This document shows, in pieces, positions 1 to 9,043 of a DNA stretch of 64,000 bases. Position 1 is the first letter of the stretch. Each line of letters starts with the position of its first letter. The notes under the pieces were generated by a model. It ran no database searches, had not been told where the DNA came from, and was given only the letters and a program-made list of their open reading frames with translations. Source of the stretch: Pleionea sediminis. Lineage in GTDB: Bacteria > Pseudomonadota > Gammaproteobacteria > Enterobacterales > Kangiellaceae. Made by a program: the position numbers and the translations under genes. The stretch spans positions 372,001 through 436,000 of the forward strand of contig NZ_SUNB01000001.1 in the NCBI RefSeq assembly GCF_007570825.1. The letters run 5' to 3'.

Positions 1-197
1 TATTGATACTCAAACAATCGATATTTTTGAGATATTTTTCAACAAACGGATTCAACAAGTTCCTGCATATTAATTCAAGCAAAAACGCATAATAAACACA
101 GTTCAATTAACACCAGCAGTTATCTCTTATCGATATACCCGGTTATCACTGAAAAATTTAGCTGAATTGCAGGAGACGCTGTAACTCAAATCTAGTT

Positions 198-323
198 TTT
201 TAGGTTTTAGGTTTTAGGTTTTAGGTTTTAGGTTTTAGGTTTTAGGTTTTAGGTTTTAGGTTTTAGGTTTTAGGTTTTAGGTTTTAGGTTTTAGGTTTTA
301 GGTTTTAGGTTTTAGGTTTTAGG
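198..323. repeat. 18 perfect tandem copies of TTTTAGG
   Basis: The heptamer TTTTAGG is repeated 18 times without error, followed by a partial unit (TTTTA) at 324-328. On the minus strand it reads CCTAAAA. The stop codon of the adjacent minus-strand regulator (326-328) falls in the partial unit, so the array starts exactly where that gene ends. A 7-bp unit is not a multiple of three, so copy-number change inside a gene would shift frame, but here it lies downstream of the stop. Confidence 0.97.
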
Positions 324-325
324 TT

Positions 326-2590
326 TTACAGCGTTAACTGACCACGCTTTGATTTCAAGTTATTTTCAATCTCTTGTAGATACCGGAGCACAAAGTCGTT
401 ATCTCTCCATGGTAATAAAAAGGCTTCGACGGTTGTTCTGTCATGGGTCCACCATGCCTCATCATCGCGAAAGTTTTCAGCTAACATATGTTCTCTGTTT
501 TCTGCAAAACCAGCGCAGCTATTACTACAGTAAAATCCAGAAACGATTTGAAATCGAGCTAATCCCCAAAAAGAGTAAGATTCAGGATAGAGCTCTCTGT
601 ATTTTTCAAGCTTATTGTAAAAGTGCTTGGCTGAAATCTCGGCACCCTCAATATCTCCTGAAAAATATTGTGCGGCTATCATAGCCAAAGAAGCATTACT
701 GTTTTCTGTTGAGATCGAAATATTGGGTTGATTATCTAAAAATAATTGAAAAGCTGGCTTCAATTTCTCAACCCCTTCAATGTCGCTTCGCTTTATTAAA
801 AGAGCTATTCTTGGCAATAAAAACGCATCAACATCGTATAGTGCAATCTCCTCATTACTCAATCGAGAAAAATTAGATTCCAATCCATGAAGATCTCCGA
901 ATAACTGAATGACCGGCATCCAGCGTGACCAATCATTATCTTTCGCCTGTTCAATGAACAACCGAACCTCATCAAAGTTTTCAAGCATAAATTGCACTTT
1001 TAACCATTGAAGTTGACTAAAAGTATTAGAATACAAATGAAATTGATGCTCTGAAGCAAATGCTAAATAGTCACTTCGTAAAGAGAACATCAAGGAGTTA
1101 TTCGCAAACGACGTTTCCAAACGATTCGCCAGGCCCTCATCCTGACTACGAATCGTCGATGCGGCTCTTTCCCATTGCTGACTTAATTTCTCCAACGACT
1201 TATTTGACGCACAAGTATCAATAATCGATTGAATGGTTGATAATTGATGCGAGGAAAAGGCCGATTGAGCTCCACCATTAATAATTCGATTTTCGATAGT
1301 TTCGCAAGGTACGGCAGACTTAATCATTAAATATAAAAAAGCCCGCCATACAGACTGTTCACCCGGATATTTACTGACAAGAATATTTGCAATATCAAAT
1401 GCATGCTGGCGATATTTAGCCTGCGAACTGTATCCATACAAAAGTGCAATCAAAGCATCTATGTTATTGGGTTCAGACAAGAGTACATCTTTCGCCATGT
1501 CGACATACTTCATAACTTCCTTTCTATGCTCAACATTAATTGAACCATTACTAATCGATGCTTTAATTAATGCGCCTTCAATTTCTGGTGTATCTGGAAA
1601 TTGTGAATTAAGACTCGTCAGAATGCTTATTGCTTTTTGAATAGCAAACTCGTTGCCTTCTCTAAGGTATGTATTGGCGATTATAAGCTGCTCTATATCA
1701 TGCGGAGACAGTCTTGTTGAGAGATTTAAATAATAGTTAACCTCATGTTGATGAACAAACTTTAGCCGAAGTGCTGATGCGATTTGTTGAGAAATTTCGT
1801 CAATCAGCTTTGACGCTGTATTATTTTCTAGATTAATAACATAAGAAAACAATAAAGCCTCAGAGCTCTTGTCCACCAACTTAATAGAAACTCGAATAAT
1901 ATTGGAGTAATCTTTCACAACACCACTTAAAATAAAATTAGAGTCTTTACCTGCATTTCTCTCTAATCCATCAATCACATTCACTTGAGGAATTTTAGAT
2001 AAATTCAGTAAGATATTCTCATGTAAGTCGTCTTCAAAATAATCAGGAAATAATTGTGTCACTTGATTTGTAAAAGGTTTAATCAGAACTATAGGAGTGA
2101 CACCTGAAGCATTGTCTCTATCGATTGCAGAGACTATAACACTCAAAGAAATAACAAAGATTAACGCGAACGTTAACGGAAAGTTCAACCTTTCCATGTA
2201 ATACCATGGTCTCTTCATCTTACCAGGTATCGAGGAACAATCTGCTTCTAAAGAATTCAGCTCGTCCTTCTTTTGAACGCGAATTTTCTCTGAATTAACA
2301 AACTGATAGCCAATTCGATGTACCGTTTTTATATACTCTTCTCGAGAATCGCTCAATGCCTTCCGCAACACAGAAATGGCTCTATTAATTGCGTCATCTG
2401 AGACATAAGCATTAGGCCAAACATGGGTCGCAATATCATTTCTAGAAATATTTTGTTTAGGATTACTTAATAAGAATTGCAGTAAAGCATTAATGATGGG
2501 ATCAAGTTTGTATTGCTGACCATCTCTCTGAATTAGGTTATCTTCAGGAATAAAAATGACAAGATTTGGATTCGCTAAATTGTCATTCAT
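326..2590 (-). CDS. ToxR/CadC-like membrane-anchored winged-helix regulator with TPR-like C-terminus
   Basis: A transcription regulator tethered to the inner membrane. Roughly residues 8-105 form an OmpR-type winged helix (IPEDNLIQRDGQQYKLDP, then NDIATHVWPNAYVSDDAINR and IKTVHRIGYQF). A hydrophobic segment near residues 135-155 should cross the membrane. The remaining 590 or so residues are helical and TPR-like and would lie in the periplasm, as in CadC/ToxR-type sensors. A GTG two codons upstream (2596) is an alternative start; neither has a clear ribosome site, and the ATG at 2590 is preferred. It is the gene nearest the ABC transporter at 3.5-5.2 kb and on the same strand, but about 930 bases separate them. 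Its target is unknown; the flanking transporter or RiPP genes are candidates by position only. Confidence 0.85.
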   Translation of the reverse strand: MNDNLANPNLVIFIPEDNLIQRDGQQYKLDPIINALLQFLLSNPKQNISRNDIATHVWPNAYVSDDAINRAISVLRKALSDSREEYIKTVHRIGYQFVNSEKIRVQKKDELNSLEADCSSIPGKMKRPWYYMERLNFPLTFALIFVISLSVIVSAIDRDNASGVTPIVLIKPFTNQVTQLFPDYFEDDLHENILLNLSKIPQVNVIDGLERNAGKDSNFILSGVVKDYSNIIRVSIKLVDKSSEALLFSYVINLENNTASKLIDEISQQIASALRLKFVHQHEVNYYLNLSTRLSPHDIEQLIIANTYLREGNEFAIQKAISILTSLNSQFPDTPEIEGALIKASISNGSINVEHRKEVMKYVDMAKDVLLSEPNNIDALIALLYGYSSQAKYRQHAFDIANILVSKYPGEQSVWRAFLYLMIKSAVPCETIENRIINGGAQSAFSSHQLSTIQSIIDTCASNKSLEKLSQQWERAASTIRSQDEGLANRLETSFANNSLMFSLRSDYLAFASEHQFHLYSNTFSQLQWLKVQFMLENFDEVRLFIEQAKDNDWSRWMPVIQLFGDLHGLESNFSRLSNEEIALYDVDAFLLPRIALLIKRSDIEGVEKLKPAFQLFLDNQPNISISTENSNASLAMIAAQYFSGDIEGAEISAKHFYNKLEKYRELYPESYSFWGLARFQIVSGFYCSNSCAGFAENREHMLAENFRDDEAWWTHDRTTVEAFLLPWRDNDFVLRYLQEIENNLKSKRGQLTL

Positions 2591-3517
2591 AAGCACAACC
2601 GTTTAAATCGACTAAAGGAAATACAGATAAACTGATACGATTACGAGGATAAGAGCTTAACTTTGAGTCAAAAGCATTTAGATGCATTCGTGATTGATAC
2701 TGAACACGTCCATACTTGTACAACCAACTTTTTGTTTTAAACTGCAAAACTAATAACAAGTTTTCAGCACCCCAATTAAAACTCACTTTGAAAAACACAA
2801 ACATACCATTGGAAAATCAAACTTACGTTATTTTTAATTTTTGTTTAGTACGTTTAATGCTCGACAAATACCTTAAACGAATCTTCATCTTTAAAATAGT
2901 GTTTATTTTTACCATTAATACAAAATACTTATAAAACACTACCTAAAATATTTATATTTTGACTAAAAAACACCAAGCCAATTTATACATCTTTTTCTAA
3001 CAGACCAGAAAAACACTCTATTTAAAGCGAGAAAAATATCAGCTTTATTTATACAACTTAGCTATTGCATTAATTTGGGAGCGATCTCATCCTTCTTTAT
3101 ACAAAAGACGCTAATTCAATGTTTTTGTTACAAAAATTAAAATAGAATGGATTATCGGTAATATTCACACTTCGTACCTTTTTAAAACGAAAATGCTTTA
3201 AAAGAAAACAATTAGTGAATAATCAGCAGTACTTACACTCTTCCAACCAGCAATGAAGGCCTAGAGGTTCTATAAAAACATTTTAAAATTCTGCAATAAA
3301 TTTTTAGTTTTCTACTATAAATTCGGCATCGTCCTTTATAGCAACCACATTCGTTTTCTTATTAAAGCTCTTTAAGAAATTTAAGTTGTCTAATTCTCGA
3401 ATAATAAAATGGCAGAGATAATCCTAGGGAGTTTTTTACTGTTGCGACAAATGACCTTCCCAGAAATGAATACCTTTCCAAATACAAAACCGAGATTATT
3501 ATTAAAATTATGCGACT
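2591..3517. other. AT-rich intergenic region, no gene recognised
   Basis: Very AT-rich stretch between the regulator start and the permease stop. Two short open frames (2583-2804 minus, 2716-2934 plus) overlap each other, have no ribosome site and look like chance. No convincing terminator or RNA gene was seen. It must hold the promoter of the regulator gene. Confidence 0.5.
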
Positions 3518-4591
3518 TTATTCAAGAATAGTAGCAACCAAAGGAACGACGACAATAAAGTTTGACAATAGCAGCGAATGACCCACCCGAAAGTTAACGA
3601 ACCAGTTTGGCTTGAAACAAATAAAGCTGATGGCTGTTAGAAATAATATGCTCCATATCGAAAGCTTAAGCAATGTAAAAGTGAGGACAAAGGAAGCGGG
3701 CAATAAACAAGTTACATAGGCAATTAAAGCCATATTAGATAATAACGTTCGATGGCTGGCTACAATTGAATCAAGATAAATCAAACTACTTTCTTTTGAG
3801 CGCTCTATTGCAACCATTGAGAACATCAAGCCATTCAGCAAAATTACAAATAGCGAAGCTGAAAATACGGTATTAATTGAATTTGAACTAACGAAATAAA
3901 TGAATCCCAATGTTATAACCTGAAAAAAGAAAAACACTTTTCTCTGTAAGTAGGCTACCAGGAAAACAGGATGTTGAAATTGATTGAATAGATACTTTGC
4001 GAACAGCTCTTTCAGAACATAAGCACATCCGACCATCGGGAGAATAATTATTGAAAGGTCATCAGAGTACTTGAATGATCCTATGTATATGGTAAGCGTC
4101 AATAGGAGCAAATAGTTGCTGACTTTATTGCTAATTAAACGACCGAGAATAAACAAATAGAAAGAACATAAAAATAGGACAAACGCATTGATATTCGTCG
4201 GGAAATCCTTCTCAAATATAACTAATAAATAAGACCAAGCAAAAAGAATGTGCAATGGTATTAAAATAATGAGGCTGGTTAATTGAAGTAGAAATACAGT
4301 TTTTACACGACTGCCGATGAATTGAGACAAAATATCAACATCTCGACTACCAAATGCGAGCATCCTTAACTTCTCTACAAACCATTGAGCACCCAATATC
4401 ACCGACAAAAAGATAATGACTCTGACAACCAGCGATACATCTTCACGACTCAGCATCTGAAGTGCAAACGGAAGTGTAAAGATTAGAACGTACATGCAAG
4501 CGAATAGAACGCCTAAAACTTTAAATTGTTCTTTATACAACCGCCTGATCGTTCTCGAACATTGCTTATAGAGAATTTGACTGATATTCAT
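3518..4591 (-). CDS. ABC transporter permease, multi-span
   Basis: A 357-residue integral membrane protein with many hydrophobic segments (for example near residues 27-47, 55-70, 95-120, 130-150 and 225-260), fitting a 10-12 helix ABC permease. Its start lies 26 bases inside the upstream ATPase gene, so the two are translationally coupled and form one transporter. The sequence has no motif that names a substrate. Its position 1.1 kb upstream of the divergent RiPP operon makes export of, or self-protection from, a peptide possible, but this is inference. Confidence 0.75.
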   Translation of the reverse strand: MNISQILYKQCSRTIRRLYKEQFKVLGVLFACMYVLIFTLPFALQMLSREDVSLVVRVIIFLSVILGAQWFVEKLRMLAFGSRDVDILSQFIGSRVKTVFLLQLTSLIILIPLHILFAWSYLLVIFEKDFPTNINAFVLFLCSFYLFILGRLISNKVSNYLLLLTLTIYIGSFKYSDDLSIIILPMVGCAYVLKELFAKYLFNQFQHPVFLVAYLQRKVFFFFQVITLGFIYFVSSNSINTVFSASLFVILLNGLMFSMVAIERSKESSLIYLDSIVASHRTLLSNMALIAYVTCLLPASFVLTFTLLKLSIWSILFLTAISFICFKPNWFVNFRVGHSLLLSNFIVVVPLVATILE

Positions 4592-5198
4592 TGAGAGAAA
4601 TAAATGGAATTCGTTGAAACTGAGCAGTAAATTGCGGGTGCTCCATATGTGTCGCCATTACAATAAAGCGATCTTCCCTATTTTTTAACTGCTGAAAAAA
4701 TATATCACAGGCTAAATTATCCAATCCATTCATTGGTTCATCAAATAAATACAGTTGGCAGTCATAGGATAGAGCGATAATGAGCATCAGCTTTTTTGCA
4801 TTGCCCAGAGACAAGGTTCCTAGTGACTTAGAAGAGCTTAGATCAAATTTAAACAACTCAGCTAACTCTTCGGGCAAAGAGGGCTCAATCAGCTTTCGTT
4901 GTTTTAATGCAAAAGAAGAAAACTCGTCAACACTCAATTCACCAAAAAGACTCAAGTTATCGGGAACAAAGCTAATCATTTTTACATATGACTTAAAGTC
5001 TTTCTTTAAGTCAATACCATTTAACAAAACTTGCCCACTCCATTCGGAGTCTGCACCAGCTATAACCCTCAGTAAGGTTGATTTGCCACAACCATTACTA
5101 CCCGACAAAATATAATGACCTGTCGATAGCTCAAAGCTTAAATCACTCAACACCGGATTTGAGTCATAATATTTATTAATATCTTTTACGTTGAGCAT
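4566..5198 (-). CDS. ABC transporter ATP-binding protein
   Basis: A 210-residue ABC ATPase. Walker A is GSNGCGKST, Walker B is LYLFDEP with the catalytic Glu, and the switch His is in MATHMEHP. The signature reads LSLGN instead of LSGGQ. The ATG at 5198 is chosen because AGGA precedes it by about 8 bases; an in-frame ATG at 5231 has no such site. It overlaps the permease gene by 26 bases. Short, domain-only ATPases of this kind pair with a separate permease as homodimeric exporters. The substrate is not evident. Confidence 0.85.
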   Translation of the reverse strand: MLNVKDINKYYDSNPVLSDLSFELSTGHYILSGSNGCGKSTLLRVIAGADSEWSGQVLLNGIDLKKDFKSYVKMISFVPDNLSLFGELSVDEFSSFALKQRKLIEPSLPEELAELFKFDLSSSKSLGTLSLGNAKKLMLIIALSYDCQLYLFDEPMNGLDNLACDIFFQQLKNREDRFIVMATHMEHPQFTAQFQRIPFISLNEYQSNSL

Positions 5199-5246
5199 CT
5201 TTTTTTCCTGACGAGAATGCTTAAGTAGCATTTATGACCGCTGGGT

Positions 5247-5339
5247 TTATTTAAGCTCCAGAGGAACTTCTAACAAATTTAAATAATACTCCAAACTCTC
5301 TACACTCAATAGGACAAAACCAGCTGGAGGTAACTTCAT
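5247..5339 (-). CDS. Possible 30-residue small ORF ahead of the ABC transporter
   Basis: A short frame starting MKLPPAGFVLLSVESLEYY and ending LELK, 11 bases downstream of a GGAGG motif. It lies just upstream of, and on the same strand as, the ABC ATPase gene. The GGAGG and the first codons sit in the two arms of a perfect 9-bp inverted repeat (5323-5331 and 5350-5358), so its ribosome site could be hidden. It may be a leader peptide or chance; nothing in the peptide is recognisable. Confidence 0.25.
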   Translation of the reverse strand: MKLPPAGFVLLSVESLEYYLNLLEVPLELK

Positions 5340-5358
5340 ATATTAACTAACCTCCAGC
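5323..5358. promoter_or_regulatory. Inverted repeat GCTGGAGGT / ACCTCCAGC
   Basis: Perfect 9-bp arms separated by 18 bases. On the minus strand one arm contains a Shine-Dalgarno-like GGAGG for the small frame at 5247-5339. There is no T run, so it is not a typical terminator. An RNA hairpin or an operator are both possible. Confidence 0.4.
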
Positions 5359-6243
5359 AAGTCAGTTTATCTCATTAAAAATATCAGCGGTCTATCGGTG
5401 ATGTCATCACATTTAACTGTACATATAACAACCACACTTATCCATCTATCTATGGATACCTTATTCCTAAAAAGAAACGCTGCGATTATGTGAGTACTTA
5501 TAGACACAAGAGTCTCAAATAAAATCCCTTTTAACCAAAAATTATTGCGAACGGTTAAATTTCAGCCAACCCTTAACTCAGAACAAATTTTGAGCACTTC
5601 AATAACGAGTTAACAAAAACCACACTTATTGACCGACTTAATTTTTAAGACATGAACACTTAGAAAGAAAATATACAAATTGTGGAAGAGTCGTTCTTGC
5701 TTCATTCATAAACGAGAGTTAAAGCATCCGTTTTAATATCAGCAGTAATCAAGTGTCCCATGAATACAATCTAAAAAACTCAAATCATAACCTCCTAATT
5801 AAAATAACGCTCATTGGAATAATAACTTTAAAATGGGACAGGTTGACGACAACAAGACCCTACCGGAAGAAATGAACAGTATAAAAGCTTCGCGACAAAC
5901 ACATGCTTGTCGGTAGAAAAGCAGTCCATACGAAAAAGTGCATTAATAAAAAATTAACCGCTCAGCCAATAGAAAAATATCCCTAATTAAAATAAGTATC
6001 ACTAATCATTATCTAAAGAATATCTACCCAATTTTATATTTTCAATACATTTTTTGCTCATCACTAATACAAAAGATTTTTATATATGAGATACCTGAAA
6101 TTAAATTCGAGATTTTGTTCACTGAAAATAGCTTTAATCTCTATTTCCAATTTTTTATAAAAAAGAAAGATAGCTAGTCTTTTTTTTGTTGATCTATATC
6201 AATTTTCAATTTAATTTTTTAAGCGCGCATCGATGTGTAAGAT

Positions 6244-6284
6244 GAGTTCGGATTTTGAAACCTAGGAAATCGAAGTTCGAACTC
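6244..6284 (+). promoter_or_regulatory. Stem-loop in the presumed 5' leader of the RiPP precursor
   Basis: GAGTTCG (6244-6250) pairs with CGAACTC (6278-6284). Inside it GATTT (6251-6255) pairs with AAATC (6267-6271), leaving an 11-base loop and a 6-base bulge. It lies 71 bases upstream of the precursor start. It could be an RNA element or an operator; the sequence alone does not decide. Confidence 0.4.
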
Positions 6285-6355
6285 CTCATTTAAATCTTGC
6301 AAATGGTGAGAATAAGAATATTCAAACCACTAAATTAAACATGGAGAATTTTAAA

Positions 6356-6520
6356 ATGAAAAATCAATTGCGTGACCAATTAACTGCTCAAGGCTGTGAG
6401 TTCAACTCTGTTGGGAAAACTTTAGCAAACGATATGCTCGACCACGTTTCTGGTGGCGATGCATTTCTACGCTTCCTACGTTTCCGTCGAGTAATTATTA
6501 TCATTGCTCAAGACATGTAA
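6356..6520 (+). CDS. RiPP precursor peptide, double-Gly leader, Phe-X-Arg core (triceptide-like)
   Basis: A 54-residue peptide. The leader ends DHVSGG (Gly33-Gly34), the site expected for the C39 peptidase of the downstream exporter. The predicted 20-residue core begins DAFLRFLRFRR and ends with four Ile and AQDM. Three adjacent triplets, F37-L-R39, F40-L-R42 and F43-R-R45, match the aromatic-X-X pattern crosslinked by three-residue-cyclophane radical SAM enzymes (aromatic ring to the beta carbon of the third residue). The start at 6356 is chosen because GGAG lies 9 bases upstream; an in-frame ATG at 6341 would place that GGAG inside the gene. A terminator follows at once and the maturase is next. 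Precursor identity is well supported; the chemistry is inferred. Confidence 0.88.
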   Translation: MKNQLRDQLTAQGCEFNSVGKTLANDMLDHVSGGDAFLRFLRFRRVIIIIAQDM

Positions 6521-6532
6521 TTCACGAGTAGT

Positions 6533-6560
6533 AAGGACGAAGCTTAGCTTCGTCCTTTTT
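6533..6560 (+). terminator. Intrinsic terminator/attenuator between precursor and maturase
   Basis: An 11-bp perfect stem AAGGACGAAGC / GCTTCGTCCTT with a 3-base loop, running into five T (6556-6560). It sits between the precursor stop and the maturase ribosome site. Partial read-through would yield much precursor mRNA and little enzyme mRNA, a common RiPP layout. Confidence 0.9.
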
Positions 6561-6578
6561 ATAAGTTAGGAGGACGAA

Positions 6579-7775
6579 ATGAAAAACGCTATCTATAGTG
6601 AGCTGGAGGCTATTGAAGTCATAATAAAATGCACAGAGCGGTGCAATATCAATTGTTCTTACTGCTATTACTTCAATGGCAACAATAAAGAATACGAACA
6701 ATACCCCAAGGTTGTTTCTCCAGAAACGGTTGACCAAATCTGTCGATTTCTTTCCGAGGCCGCCGATGAGCTAAACCTCAAAGCGATTCAAATTGATTTT
6801 CATGGTGGCGAGCCCATGATGATGAAAAAAGATCAATTTGAATCAATGTGCAATAAATTAGTTGATGCATTGCAAGACAAGGTACGTTTGTCTTTCGCTA
6901 TTCAGACCAATGCGACCTTGGTAGATGACGACTGGATTGAAATATTTTCCAAGTTTAATATTGGCGTGGGTGTTAGCCTTGATGGACCAAAGCATATTAA
7001 TGATATGTATCGACTGGATCATAAAGGACGCAGTACCTACGAGAAAACAGCAAATGGCGTCAAACAACTTCAAGCCGCAGTCGCTGCAGAAAAAATAGAA
7101 CCCATTTCCGTTCTTAGCGTTATCGATCCCAAATATAACGCAACAGAAATGTACAACCACTTCATTCACGAAATGAAATTTTGGGGTGCTGACTTTCTAC
7201 TCCCTGACTTCACTAAAGAAACGTTCGACTATCAAGACATCCCTGCTTATACCGAGTTTTTAAAAGAGCTCTTTGATGTTTGGAAGGCCGATTTTAATAC
7301 CAATAGAATTCGTATAATTGATTCTTTCTTGGGGCATTTTTCTGAGTCAGACTCTGGTTATGCATTTAGTACAGGCAAAGCAAAAGCCGTAGCCTTCGTC
7401 ATTCAAAGTAATGGCGACCTGGGTCCGGATGACACACTTCGTTCGACGGGAGCTTGGAAAAACGTTAACCCTCGCCCAAACATTTATCAACATTCATTAG
7501 TTGAATACTTACACCATCCAGCAATTCTATATTTAGAAGAAGCTGCTCATAAGATTCCAGATGAATGCTCTGAATGCTGTTGGAAAAATGTTTGTGGCGG
7601 AGGTGGCATTCTCGCTCACCAATACAGTGAAAAAGACAACAGTTGCAATCACGCTTCGGTTTATTGCGACTCATTGCAAGAGTTTTACGCCTACCTGACA
7701 AGCTTCCTGATTGATAACGGTCTCAATATTGAGAAAGTTGAATCGATTCTCTTTGAGGAAAAAGTTGAAGCATGA
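6579..7775 (+). CDS. Radical SAM/SPASM peptide maturase (XyeB/GrrM-like)
   Basis: A 398-residue radical SAM enzyme. The SAM-cluster motif is C22-x3-C26-x2-C29 (RCNINCSYCYYFN), followed by the SAM-binding GGEP (DFHGGEPMM). The C-terminal SPASM region has Cys at about 330, 333, 334, 339, 356 and 363 (ECSECCWKNVCGGG...) for auxiliary iron-sulfur clusters. Length and layout fit peptide maturases of the three-residue-cyclophane type (XyeB, GrrM/OscB, FxsB, DarE relatives). The likely substrate is the peptide encoded just upstream. AGGAGG lies 5 bases before the start. The stop overlaps the HlyD start (ATGA). No separate RRE protein is seen, so leader recognition may be by the enzyme itself. The family is firm; the exact bond made is inferred. 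Confidence 0.9.
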   Translation: MKNAIYSELEAIEVIIKCTERCNINCSYCYYFNGNNKEYEQYPKVVSPETVDQICRFLSEAADELNLKAIQIDFHGGEPMMMKKDQFESMCNKLVDALQDKVRLSFAIQTNATLVDDDWIEIFSKFNIGVGVSLDGPKHINDMYRLDHKGRSTYEKTANGVKQLQAAVAAEKIEPISVLSVIDPKYNATEMYNHFIHEMKFWGADFLLPDFTKETFDYQDIPAYTEFLKELFDVWKADFNTNRIRIIDSFLGHFSESDSGYAFSTGKAKAVAFVIQSNGDLGPDDTLRSTGAWKNVNPRPNIYQHSLVEYLHHPAILYLEEAAHKIPDECSECCWKNVCGGGGILAHQYSEKDNSCNHASVYCDSLQEFYAYLTSFLIDNGLNIEKVESILFEEKVEA

Positions 7776-9043
7776 GTGAGCAATTAACTAATCCTGAAGA
7801 GCTATTTCGAAAAGAGGCGATTCAATTTAGTGAATCGAGTCGACAAGGAAAGGTGTTGATTGCACATCCAGTTAGACTCACAGTTATTATTTATTTATTG
7901 ATCGCCCTTTTCGTTATCACTCTTTTATTTTCTATGTTCGTCGATTACGAACAAACACGATCAGCCCGCGGTCAAATCAGGCCCGCATTACAATCTGAAA
8001 AAGTAACAGCGCCGCAAGGAACCTCAATTGTCGAGATATTTGTAAGCGATGGAGATCAAGTATCTGCGGGAGACCCCCTGTTTAAAGTCAAAAATAGAAA
8101 CTTTGATATACAGGGAAATGATTTATTGGAAAGCAATAAATCAACCATTCAGTCAACTCTCGAATTACTTAACGAACAGCTTGAAATTACGAGAAGCAGC
8201 TATAAAGAAAAGAAAAGTGTTCTCACTAGCCGCATGGCTATCGACAAAAACAAACTGAATACCTTAAAAGATTCATTAAGCAAATATGAATTGAAGCATC
8301 AGCTCATGAAGGAGCAAATTGGCAACTTCGAACGTCTGTTCAATAAAAACCAAATTAGCAAGTCGGAACTTTACAACAAAAGAATCGAACTCATCGACTT
8401 TGAAATTGGTATGAATCAAATAAAACAAGATATTGATTCAATCAAGAATCAAATTCTGAGTACTAAAGAAGCTTTAATACAGCTCGACTTATCACAAGAC
8501 AGCGAGAACAGTCGTTTATTAGTCAGCATTGAAGATAAGAAGCAAATGCTAATTCAAATCAGCGGAGAAAAAGAACAGATAATTAAAGCGGGCATTTCCG
8601 GTGTCGTAACTAATTTCACCAACTCTCAAGGAAGTAAGCTTTCTTCATCAGATACCATTATGCAGATTGTACCACAAGATTCTCCTTTATTAGCTGAAGT
8701 GTATTTGGCATCTCAGGATATCGCCTTTGTTAAAAAAGGCCAAAAAGTGAAACTGGCATTAGATTCCTTTCCTTATCAAAAATACGGTTATGCGTCAGGA
8801 ATAGTAAGTAGTATTAGTGAAACGGCTATGGGAGATCTCGGCACTGTTCAGACGATAAATTCCAAAGACAACCACTACCGGGTTCTTGTGCAGCTGGAAG
8901 ATTCGTCATTGGAACACAAGGGAAAACAATTGAAGTTTGTACCAGGTATGATGTTAAAAGGATTTATTTATGGTGATAAACGAAGCCTTTTTGAATGGGT
9001 CTTCGAGCCTGTCTATGGACTAATGGAGCGGTATCAATCATGA
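7772..9043 (+). CDS. HlyD/CvaA-type membrane fusion protein (peptide export)
   Basis: A 423-residue periplasmic adaptor: cytoplasmic N-terminus, one membrane helix near residues 35-57 (LTVIIYLLIALFVITLLF), a split lipoyl-like domain (VTAPQGTSIVEIFVSDGDQV and a matching half after the hairpin), a coiled-coil hairpin around residues 130-260, and a C-terminal beta-barrel region. CvaA/MchE-type adaptors join a C39 ABC exporter to a TolC-like channel, which is not encoded here. It overlaps both neighbours by 4 bases (ATGA), so the maturase, adaptor and exporter are translationally coupled. A second, paralogous adaptor lies at 49.3 kb. Confidence 0.92.
   Translation: MSEQLTNPEELFRKEAIQFSESSRQGKVLIAHPVRLTVIIYLLIALFVITLLFSMFVDYEQTRSARGQIRPALQSEKVTAPQGTSIVEIFVSDGDQVSAGDPLFKVKNRNFDIQGNDLLESNKSTIQSTLELLNEQLEITRSSYKEKKSVLTSRMAIDKNKLNTLKDSLSKYELKHQLMKEQIGNFERLFNKNQISKSELYNKRIELIDFEIGMNQIKQDIDSIKNQILSTKEALIQLDLSQDSENSRLLVSIEDKKQMLIQISGEKEQIIKAGISGVVTNFTNSQGSKLSSSDTIMQIVPQDSPLLAEVYLASQDIAFVKKGQKVKLALDSFPYQKYGYASGIVSSISETAMGDLGTVQTINSKDNHYRVLVQLEDSSLEHKGKQLKFVPGMMLKGFIYGDKRSLFEWVFEPVYGLMERYQS

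Larger units (their letters stand above)
5199..6355. other. Long divergent intergenic region upstream of the RiPP operon
   Basis: About 1.15 kb of AT-rich DNA between the minus-strand ABC ATPase and the plus-strand RiPP precursor. It should hold both promoters. Visible structure includes a 9-bp inverted repeat around a possible 30-codon minus-strand frame (5247-5358) and a stem-loop at 6244-6284. No other convincing short gene with a double-Gly leader was found. Confidence 0.5.

Noticed and set aside
198-323. Telomere-like repeat marking a linear chromosome end
   Set aside because: The unit resembles plant-type telomere repeats, but it is interstitial, adjoins an ordinary gene, and unrelated sequence continues to its left.
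2583-2934. Short overlapping frames between the regulator and the permease
   Set aside because: They lie in very AT-rich DNA, overlap each other on opposite strands and lack ribosome sites.
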